DNA of 58,416 nucleotides from a virus. Positions within the stretch are counted from its first letter, which is position 1. Every line of letters starts with the position of its first letter. The stretch lies in the IMG/VR virus record IMGVR_UViG_3300009130_000037, positions 1 through 58,416 of that record, one strand, 5' to 3'. The position numbers were made by a program, and so were the translations under genes. The notes below the pieces were generated by a model. That model did not search any database and was not told where the DNA came from. It saw only the letters and a list, made by a program, of their open reading frames with translations. Shown here one piece after another: positions 19,107 through 31,100 of the stretch.

Positions 19107-22100
19107 ATGAGTAAGAAAAGTAATTCCGTTTCTATCGAAGATGTTTTTAAGAATACAAAGAGAACTAGATTAGATACAGCAACAAATGAAATACAAGAGG
19201 ACAAAGTGCCTTCACTTGATGATGTCTTTATCAAGACTAAAAAGAAAACTGTATTAGATGTTCCTACCTTTGGATCAGAACTAGATTACAATCTAGATTA
19301 TATGGAAGGTGTAAAACCTGAACAAGCTAAGTATGCTACTCAATTAAGAGGAAAGAGACAAAGTGCTGGAAGGCAAGCAGTTAATGTAGCTGGTCGTATC
19401 TTACCTAAGATTGGATTATCATTAGTAGAGAATGCTGGTTATGCTTTAGATTTAGAATCACATTGGAAGACTATTACAGGAGAAGGAGGAGCATACTCAA
19501 ATGCTCTAACTCAATTTGCTGATAGAGGAGTTGAAGCTATAGATGATTGGGCTCCTATATATAGAGAGAACCCAAATGAAGTATTTGACTTAGGAGATCC
19601 AGCTTGGTGGTTTCAGCATGGAGAAGGACTAGGCGTATCTATATCTTCATTCGCTTTGACAGGAGCAGGCCTAGGAAGTACATTTAGTAAAGGAGCTAAG
19701 TACCTAGGAAAGGCTTTAAAAGCAGGAGCAAACACGCAAAAAGCATTAAATGCAGGAGCACAGATATTAACTACTGGAGAACTTACTTATATAGAAAGTG
19801 CTATGGGAGGTGCCGAAGTACGTAAGAATATCATAGCAGAAGGGCTACAGAATATGCCTACTGATTTAACAGAGGCTGAATCTATATTATATCAACAGAA
19901 ATTAGTATCTGATGCTAATGAAGGAGCAGCCTTAGCTGTTAGACTTAATACTATTGTTAATGCACCATTAAACTTCGGAGCAGCTGGAGTATTAATGAAA
20001 GACCTTAAGACTACAAAAAGATTAAATTCTAAGTTTAGTAAGAACTCAGGGGAAAGTACTAAAGACTGGGCTACTAGATTAAAGACTGATCCATCTACAA
20101 GAGAGTTATCAGAGAATGTATTCAGAACTACTTTATCTGAAATGGGTAAAGAGTCTTTAGAAGAGATTGTAAATGAAGTAGCTGTTGGTGTAGGTGAGCA
20201 TAAAGGAAAGAAACTTCAAGGTTTATTAGACGATAAAGAAAAGCGAGGAGGTTATCTAGGAGCTGTATTAGAGACCCTGGGTAAAGATGAGACAGCTTTG
20301 TCTGCTATCTTAGGAGCAGTAGGTGGTGGAGGTCAACACTTTGTTACATCTAAGATGGGTAACAATAAAGAGAATAAACAACTCAAACAAGATATACATA
20401 ATAAACAATTAGATTTCTTAGTTAAGAAAGTAGATCAATTTCAATTAGCTCAAGATAACTTGGTGGCTGCGGCTGAAGAAGGAAACATTGCTAAATACTA
20501 TACAGCTCAAGAAGATCTATTCAAAGCTCAGGTATTTGATAGCTTCGTTAATGGAGGACAGGAACAGCTTACTTCTTTGTATTCAGAGATAGCAGAGTTA
20601 TCACCTGAAGAAGCAGAAGCAAAAGGACATGTAACTGATCCTAATCATGCTGACTACTATAAGAATAAAGCTAACGCTAAGATAGCAGAGATTAATACTC
20701 TATCTAAAGATTATGAAAATATTATGGCTCGTTACAATGAGAACGACCCAGAGGCTAATTTAGCTTCTTATGGAGAGCATATCTTTGCAATGCACCTAGA
20801 GAAGAAACAGTTAGAGAATAACCTAGAAAGAAATTTAAAAATCTTATCTGATCAAAAAGCTATTCATAAAAAGAACATGTCTCTTAGAGGTACAGAGCTT
20901 GGACTAGAAGATGCTCAACAAATGGCAACAGCTATTAAAGCTGGAGAAGAAGCATTAGCTGAAATAGATTCTAGAATAGCAGAAGTATCTAAACTTGATG
21001 CAAGAACTACATCTGGTAAACAGATACTTGCAGATAAATATGGTATGCCTCCTAAAGGAACTAGTAGAAAGGCTCATGCTATCAATAAGATAAAGCAAGC
21101 AAAGAAAGTACAAGAAGCGAAGGTATCTGCTAACGCTATCAAACTTAAGAAAGACAAGGCAGAGTTTATAAAAAATGAAGATGGAACTGAAGAGAGTTGG
21201 ATTAAAGCAATGAAGCAGACATCTGCTGAACGAGATGCTTTAGTTAATACTCTTAAACAAATAGACGCTTCAAGAGCTCAATTAGAAGTTATGGACCAGA
21301 CATATGAAGATTTTACTTCGAAAGAGGGAAGAGACGCACATGTCAAAGAATCACAGAAGACTAATGAGAAGAGAAGACAAGAAAAAGAAACTGAAGATAA
21401 AAAGCAACGAGATACTGAATCTGTCGCAAAGGAAACAGCTAAAAGAGAAGCAGTCAAAGAAAAGAAGAGAGAACAAGAGAGAGCGAAAGCAGAACAAGCT
21501 AAACCTACAGAACCTAGTACAGAAGCACCAACCGAAGGTCCACTTACTGAGGAGGAAATTGAAGCTATCTCATTGGTGTCTCCAGAAGAAGCTGAAGCGC
21601 AGAGAGCTGCTGAAGGAGGGACACCGTTGCTTACGGAGGAAGAAGTTGACATTATTGAAGCCGAGGAAACGGTACCTGTAGAAGCAAAAGAAGATGGAGA
21701 TGTAGAGAATGTATCTGATACTCAATCAAGTAAAGCAACAGAACAAGAACCTTCCAGGGCTATTACTGTTGACAAGGTGATAGAAGCTGGGACTACATTT
21801 GCATACCTTTCAAAAGAGTATGGAGATGCAGAAGGAGTTAAGAAATCAACAACTAATGAGAAGAATGAATCTCTTCACAAACCTTTAGAGTCATCTAAAG
21901 AGTTTCAAGTAGGAGATGAAGTTACATTAGAAATAGATAAGACAGCAACATGGACAGATAAGGATGGACAGACTAGGTCATATAATGACTTTGTATCTCC
22001 TGATGGATCTGTAGATATAGCAAATGTACCAATAGGTATTAAAAAAGGAAACGAAGTAGTAGCTCACGTACGTACACAGGACTGGTTAAATCAGAAAGAC

Positions 22101-25100
22101 GAGAGTGGAACTTATTCAAATATAGCAACTAGTGAAGATAGCGAGCACCCTTTATATGATAATGGACCGAAGCAAATTGAAATTAATCAACGTATTAGAG
22201 AAGCGGTGGTTTCAACTGGTTCTATTAGCGTTAAGATAACTAATAAGAGTAATGGACATATCTCTAAGAATGTAGATGGTAAAGCACTACTTAGTGCTGC
22301 CATGCCTAACATTAAAACTTTTACAGTTGTAAAGGATGGAGAGTTCTATGTAAACAAAGATGAGATATATTCTAATCTTTCATTAGTTAACAGTACTGAA
22401 TTTCAAGATAACTTAAATGATTACAGTGGTATAGTATTCGCTGAGTTACCTACCCCAGTAAGAGGTAAAGCTTTGATGGTACCATTAAGTATACCTACAC
22501 TATCTACTGACCAAGTTGATACTATATATAATGCAATAGTATCTCATTATAAAGATAACAAAGAGGTATCTACTAAAGTCTTTGAAGAAGCTGGTTTTGA
22601 TATTAGAACTAACACAGGTCTTCTATCTTTATTACAACAGATAACTCATACAGTAGATGAGAAAGAAAGTGATTTCGAAGAGAGAGTATCTAAAGAGGGC
22701 CCATTAAGTGCTCGTCATCTTAATGTATCAACTAAGACAGGATTAATATCTTATGCTAAACATAATAAAGGTATTCACACTATCTCATCTTTAACCGACT
22801 TAGTTAATCAAGCAGAAGACTTTAAAGAGTTTTTATCAGAGAAATTATTCTCAGTAAGACTATCAGAGATTAATGGAACTGATGAGGTATCTGAAGTAAC
22901 TATCAGTAATGATAATCAAGTAACAACTAAACTTAATGCATCTTATAATGAGTACATTAAATCTAAGTTATCTACTAACCTTATCTCTACTCCAATAAAC
23001 GAAACTGAAGATTCATACTTTGATCAACCAGTTATCCAATTTGATACTAATTTCTTAGAGACTAGCCCTATAGAAAAAACTGAAGAGAAGCTAGAAGAAA
23101 AAGAACAAGAAGAATCTAAACCTAGTGATAACATATCTGAAGATGATATCAATGATATATTTGGATTTGACAGCTATATTGATTATACCCTGGGTACTGA
23201 TGATTCAGTAACTGACTATACATTAGATGAAGATAAGAAATCTTTAATAAGAGAAAGCCTTGAAGGGTTTTTAGTAGTGGATTCTGAATCAGGTATACCT
23301 TATAATACATACAAGCAAACACAAGTAATCGATTCTATTATAGAATTAACTGTAAAAGGATTACAAAATAAACAACCGCTACAGGAATCTATAGAGGCAG
23401 CTAAGAAAGTATTCGAACAAAGATCTACAATGTTAGCTCGTATCGAAGATAACTTCTCTACTATCGATCCTGCTATTAAAACAAAGTTAAATTTAACTAC
23501 AGTTGATGATGCTGCTGAACTTAAAGACGAGTTCGATAAAGTATTACGTAACTGGGATGAGTTTAAAGACCATGCTTCTGCAAAACTTGCAAAGATCTTT
23601 GGTGTTAAAGAAACAATAGAGGACTCACAGGATGCACAGGCAATAGAAGATTCTCTATCTGCATATGAGAACTTAGAGTCTATGTTAGAGAAGATATCTT
23701 TTGATGATGGAGCTACATTCCAAACTAATCATAAGGACACTGCATCTGCAAGGTTTAAGCTATTCTTAGCTCTTCAGGAAAATACTTCACGTAACTTCTT
23801 GAACCTGAAATCATTTATACCATTTGATACAGTATACGATGACTTACAAATGTTATTAGCAGGTACAGAACCTAACTATGATGCAATGGTAGCTAAGCTT
23901 GCATTAGAAGGAGCAGGTAAACCATACATTCCTACATTGATATCTAGATTAGAGAATCAATCTGAACAGATTAAAAATGAGTTTGTAGTAGCTTTCTCTA
24001 AACAATATAATCCATACATTACAGTTCTTTGGGCCCGTAATAGAAAAGACGGCTCATACCAACTACAACCTATTGATACAAATAGAAACTCTGTAGTAAA
24101 ACGTATTGAAGCTTACTGGTTAAACAACCAAAAGACATCTGACATAGTTAAGACTGTAGGAGGAGAGCTTACTATTAATGAAGTTAAAGCAGAAGAATTT
24201 AAAGGTAAGGTAGAGGCAATGGCTGCCTCTAAACCTACCGCAGAAGGTATACAAGAGCTGTTATCTTCTATTGGTATTGATATGCCTATTGAAGCAATAA
24301 ACTACCTAGGAACTAACTCTAAGAGGTTAACAGGGATGGATTTCTCACAGCACTTCACATCAGGTATCTTTAATAGAATGGCGAAAGCTTTAACTATGAA
24401 AAATAAGAATACTGAAGTAGAGTCTAAGTTAGATCTTAATAATCCTTTAACCGGGACTAATAAAGAAGGATCTAGTATTAAGATATTGGCCACATTAACA
24501 GCGCAGTTTAACCCATCTATATACTCTAACTCTCACAGAGATAGTGAAGGAAAGACTATATACTCTTACTCTTTAAATAGTCACTTATCTCATACTATGA
24601 GAAGACTATTAGAGAATGAAGGGAACAATGGATTAACAAATGGATTAGCTAATCTTTCTTTTACTAAGAACTCTTTATGGTTACGTCAAATACAAAAGGA
24701 TTCTAAGTTTAGAAACACATTCAAGATCAGCTACTTAGATGGAATAAACAAAAGATACTCTAATCAAAAAGGAGTTAAGAGAAAGAATCAATCTGATAGA
24801 GAGATGGAAATGCAATCACTTGCTCTCTTCCAAAATCAAAACCAGGGTGAAGCTGGAGGACGTAAAGTTTCTCACTTTGTATACCCTACTATATCAGATA
24901 AGACTACCACTCCTATCATCACAGCTATACGTCACAATGTAGAAGTGTTAATGGAAGATGATCTATCTTACACATTAGGTGGAGGGACTAGAAAAGAGAT
25001 CCTTAATATAGTTAGAGGAGAGATGAATCGTATCGAAAACTATAAAGCACCTTCGAAAGATAATGCTATTAAAGGATATGATAATGGAGGAGCTACCAAG

Positions 25101-28100
25101 TTCTTCACATTTCCAGGACTAAATGAAATAGCTCAGATAGTTGAGAAAGAAGATGGTACTAGATTAATAACAAATAGAGCAGAAGTTGAAGCTGCAGTTA
25201 TTAATCACGTTAAAGCATTAGCAGAGAATACTGTTACATCATGGAAAGAATCTGGTATCGTATCAGATAATTCTCTTATGATGGATAAGTCATATATAAT
25301 GGCAGCAAGGTCTGCACTACGTAAGCCTAACAATAATAAGCTTGCTTTATATGCTGCTTTAGATCTAGAGATTAACTACATCATAGCAAACGCTAATGTG
25401 TTACAGTTAATTACAGGGGACCCTGCACTTCACTTTAAGAAGAATGTTGAGACTACTTTAATAGATGTACAAAAGAGATTAGCAAAAGATATAGCTCCAG
25501 GATTAGATGGAAACTTTAAGAACGATAAGTATAAGACTGTATACTTAAATGATAAAGAAACAAACTCTCAACACCTAGAACAATATAAAACTGTATTAGG
25601 AGAGAAAGCATCTGCTTATACTGGTATGGAAGGAACTGATGCTCAAGAGTATACAACATTACAAGAACATTTAGATGTAATGAATGCTTATGGGAAGTTA
25701 TCTCCTGAACAATATAAGCGTATGAGTAATGCTAAAACTCTTTCAGCAGAAGATCTTAAAGTTGTATTACAACCTATGAAGCCAGTATTTGTAGGTAACG
25801 ATGTTATACCATCAAGTGATGTTAACAAGATATCATATATCAAATCATCTAGTTATCCATTAATCCCTCAATTAACTAAGGGTCTAGAAATAGATAAGTT
25901 AAGAAAGGCAATGGAGTCTGAAGATATAGCAAGAGCTGCATATGTATCAGCTGCTAAACTAGGAACAACTAAGAGAGTAGATATATGGGATGGAGATAGC
26001 TTAGATTCTAAGTTCTCTTTAAAAGATAAAGCAGTTACATTAAGTAGAACTGGTTTCCGTATTCAACAAGAGGTACCATATAAAGAATCTAAAGATAAGA
26101 TTCTAACAGTATCTCAAATGAACAAACTTCTATTTGAGGGAATCCTGGGTATTGAAGGTATGCCAGCATTAAAGACAAGAAAAGAAGAAATAAGAATGTC
26201 TTTATTCGAATCAGGGAAGAAAGAATTATTCACTAAACTTGGAGCTGACTCTAACGGGAAGTTCAAAGATCTTTCTAAAGTTAAGAAAGCACTAGAGCAA
26301 GAAGCTAAGTCTAGAGGATATTCTATAAACGATATTCAATCATTAGAATTAACAGAAGATAAGAAGTCATTCAGAATACCATTAGCTTTTAATGCTAGTG
26401 CTAAGAAGTTTGAATCTCTGTTATTATCTATGGTAACTAACACGATACTCAAACAAAAGATGCCTGGTAAATCTTATGTTCAAGGGTCTTCAGCAGGGTT
26501 CTTAACTGGAACAACTTCTTCTAAAGAATGGAGTGAGTTGACTGAGTCAGATCTAGGGGGAATAATCTGGACAGGAGATGTGAATATGGACAAAGGATTA
26601 CAATTCGTAAGAAAGGAAGGCGGAAAGGTTCGAGGAGCGCAACTCCTTGTTCCTTTTTACTTCAGAGATGCCGATGGTAAAATGTTAAATATGAAAGATT
26701 ATACTACAACAGTAGATGGTAAAACTTTCATAGATGATAATAAGATTGATCCTGCATTACGTAACTTAATTGGAGCGCGTATTCCTAACCAAGGACACTC
26801 TTCAATGTTACCTATTGAGATAGTAGGGTATGTACCTGAATCTATGGGAGACCTTATTATAGTACCGGATGAGATTACTAAACAGATGGGATCTGATTTT
26901 GATGTTGATAAGTTATTTACTTACCACTATAACTATAATGTAGGAGAAGATGGTTCTTTAACTAAAATACCAACAGATGAAACAGTAGCAGGATTACAAA
27001 ATGAATACATTGATATTCACTGGAATGTATTAACTACTCCAGAAGTATTACCTAGAATATTAGCTCCATTAGATCAAACAGGAGCTCACTCTGTAGCAGG
27101 GGAAGCTGACCTTATTAATGATATAAGAACACAAAATGCTACTCAGCATTCTTTCTTATATAGAAAGGAACAACAAAAAGGATTTATTCAGAATCGTTCT
27201 GGAAAGTCTGGAGTTGCTATCTTCTCATTAGCTTCTACATTTAATGCTACAATACAAGATAAAGATCTTAAATATGGTAAATACTTTAAGGGAGAGTATG
27301 TTCCTTTATATATTAATTTTAAAGGATTAAAACTAACTAACCTTAGTGGTAAGGGAAAGAACCCAATAGCTGATAAAGCTGCTGTTATTTCTGATATGCA
27401 ATCAGCTGCGGTTGATAATGCGAAAGAACAAAGATTAGATAAACTTAATCTTAACGATCATACATTTGCAGCTGCAACTGCTTTAGCTCAACTGGAGACT
27501 GAAGAAGGAAAGAACGTTGATATCCAATACATATCAAGACTTCTTTCTCAGCAAGTTATCCAGGACTACGTTAAAGAACTAGAAGCTTTAAATGATACTA
27601 CTATAGAGGAGTTTGTTTCTGATAAGAAAGAAGAAGCATTCTTCAGAGCATCTAAAAAGTATAGAGCATTAGTTGGAGAAAGTAAAGAGAACTATGATAA
27701 GTATGTAAAAGAAGCTCCATTATTATCTCCTAGTCTTATGTTACAAATGATTAAGGATGAAGGTAATAAAGATGCTTACTGGGCAGGTTTACAGTTAAAG
27801 GCTTTAAAAGTATTTAGAGAACTTGATGATATAGGAGCTCAGATGACACAGATTAAAAGTGCAATCAATGCTGACTCTCAAGGAGCCGGTAAAGATCTAT
27901 TAGCTGTGTCTGATAAAGTACAACGTATAGCAGAACTACATAAGTTACCTTCAGTCCAAGGTGCCACAGAGCTTTTAAATACAGAGAAGGAAGTAGGGAA
28001 AGCAGTTTCTTTAGGACCTATACTAGCTAACAATGTATATGCACCTTTATTCCCATATGATAGTTATTCATTCAAAGAACTTAAAAGATCTATTGCATCT

Positions 28101-31100
28101 CTTACAGGTAGAGAAGCTTTAACTGTAGAGAAACAAGATGAACTATTCAATCACTTAAGAGGGTTTATGTACTCTACTGATGGTATGTTCTCTGAGACAG
28201 AGACTGCAATTGAAAGAAATAGATTATTAATCGATACTAAAGACAACAAGTCATTAGCTACTCGTGTAGAGGAAGCTCAGCAATCATGGGGTAAGAATAA
28301 CTTCTTATTACAAAGACTTGCAGCTAGACATCCAGAGAAGAAAGGATCATTTAGTCTAGTAACATATATTGCATCTGCAGGCGCTCGTCTAGATGAATCA
28401 GAAGCTATTAAGTCATTCGTTGATATGATGATATCAGAAGACCCAGTTCAAAATGAATTAGCAGTTGACTTAGTTACATACTCATACTTAACAGCTGCAT
28501 CTCAAGGAGCTACTAACTTTATGAAGTTCATTCCAACTACTTACCTTAAGTCTAAGGGAGTAGGAGAGAAACTTAATGGTATAGAATGGGAAGCAGGTAT
28601 TGGATTAGATATCTTTAGAAGACAGTACTTCCAACATAACCCTAGTGTAACACCTAAGGCACCTGAAGATATTCCAGCTACTGAAGGATTTATAGTACCT
28701 GCAGTTTCAGATGAGATGGAACAGAAGTATAACAATATGTTAATCGAAATGGAGATATACCCAGGTGAGTTCATCACGGGTTATCCACCATTCGTACATA
28801 TTAGAAACACAGATACTAACTCTTATAACTTATATGAGTTAACTCCTAACGTAGATTCTTCTTTTACTTATAATAGAATAAGTACACTAGGAGGAGAGAG
28901 AGGATTAATGGAATATAATAGAAGTTCTTCATTAGCTACTTCTCTATTAGAAAGTAATAGACCTAAAGTACAAAAGCAATTGGAATCTAATGTTCCATCT
29001 GCCTCATATGAAGAAGGAATAGATAACCCAGAAGCTAATACTAACTTGTTAAAGAAGTATAACCTTAAGACCGGAGATGGTAAAGGGCCTGTAGTTAGAG
29101 CACTGTATACTATTATGGGAGAGTCTACTAACACAGGACATAGATTAGTAGCTGAGATAATGGCCAAGAATGCTGATAACTTACCTACACTTACATTCTC
29201 TTCTAAGAATGAGAAAGGTAAAGGATACTTCAGACAAGGAGGAAGAATATTAAACGTTAATGTATCTAAAATAGATAGTGCAAATGAATTTGAGAAAGTA
29301 TTCTTACATGAATTATTACATGGTTATACTTCTCATATAGTTAAAGCACCAGGTAAAGCGGTAGCTCAAGGACATAAAAATCCTTTAAACGCGGCGCAAG
29401 ATAGAGCATTAAAATCTATTGAGGCCCTGCAGAAAAAAGCAATCACTAGCCTTAATAAGGAAGATAAAGAAGGCTTTAAAGCATTCGCTAAGAAATATAG
29501 AGCTTGGGAGAAAGACACATCTAAAGGACTAGATGCTACGACAACAGAGTTTGATAAGTTTTATGGTCTTATTAAGACAGAGGAGTTTATCACATTAACA
29601 ATGACAAATGAAAACTTCCAGAAGTTCTTAAACAATATTCCATTCACAGGAGAGACTACTTTATTAGATAGATTTGTAGAGATTATATCTAAGTTATTTA
29701 AAGCTATCTCTCAACAATTAGGAGTAGAAGTAAATGATAACAGTATATTACCTCATGCTATCAAAGAGATCACTAATATGATAGAGAGTACAACGTCATT
29801 AAGTGAAGGACAAGGAAATGACTATAGTATATTTAATAACAATGAGTATGCAGCTAAGCAAGCATTAACTACTACTAAACACCTAAGAGCAGAATTTGGT
29901 TTAATCAATAGCTCTGGGTTGAATAAGAAGTTAACTTTTGAACAAGCTTCAAAGAAAGCTAAAGCATTAAATACTACTAATAAGAAATTCCAATCTAAAT
30001 ATGGAAGTACTTATGAAGCTAAGTCTACTAAGATACCAGGGGAGCCAGGAGATAGTAAGACATATTGGAATGTAACATTTACACCTAAATCTTCTCAAGT
30101 AGATTACTCTATAGAGACAGGAAAGAAAACTGATCCTTCTATCGATACTCTTATTAAAAGAATCGAATCTAGAATAATTAGTTATAAGCATGCTATGAGT
30201 GATGCTAAAGCTGACAAGTCTGTATATAAAGATAAGATAGAAGTTCTAGAAAGACAGATAGAGAAGTTAGAAGCTACTAACAACCTTAAATCTGTAGAGC
30301 TTATCGCTAAGTCTCACTTAGACTGGGTAGATCAAATCTTAGATAAAAAGAAAATATCACCATCTGAAATAAGAGAGGCTGATACGGCTATTGCTGTATG
30401 GCAAGATCTTAAACGTATCTTCCAAGAGGAGTATGAAGAGGGTGGAAAGTTTAAAGAGACTATAGCATCTATTACTAATAGAGCTGATGACTTACAATTA
30501 AGATGGGGATCTGTAGCTAAGCAAGCTATGATCGTAGAAGCTAATAAGAATAGTACTAGAGAAGTTAAACTTAAGCACTTAGAGTTAATGAAAGACATTA
30601 GCATGAGTCCTAGTTTATTATTAGACTTATCTAGTTATGATAATGAGTTCACTCAATCTTTAGATAACATCTTAAAGAGATCAGCAAGAGATACTAACTA
30701 TGAGTTTAACGAATGGTCTAAGACTATTAACACAGCTATAGAAGAGTTCCAAGCTACTGATGAATATAAGAAGAACAAGTTCGAAAAGTTATTACAGAAA
30801 GATAAAGATGGTAACTGGACAGGACATTTAACTATCCGTTATTCTCAAGATCTATACGATGAAAGAGCTAAGAGACAAAGAAAACTTAATAACTCTAAGA
30901 AGACTAAGAAAGACTTCAAAGATTATTACAGATGGAAGAAAGTAAATGAAGTAGCTATTGATAGTAGATTATTATTCTCTGAGGATGGAAAACTACAAAG
31001 TACTCCTAAAGCTGGTGAACATAAAGCTGCTTTAGAGAAAGAGTTTGGTGTAGAAAGAACTCAGGAATTAATAGATAGAGCTCAAGAGAAATTCCAAAAC

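Noticed and set aside
21278-21681. Open frames on both strands over the Glu/Lys-rich linker of the giant protein
   Set aside because: They arise from low-complexity codons of the real frame and encode repetitive Ser- or Lys-rich sequence without protein-like features.
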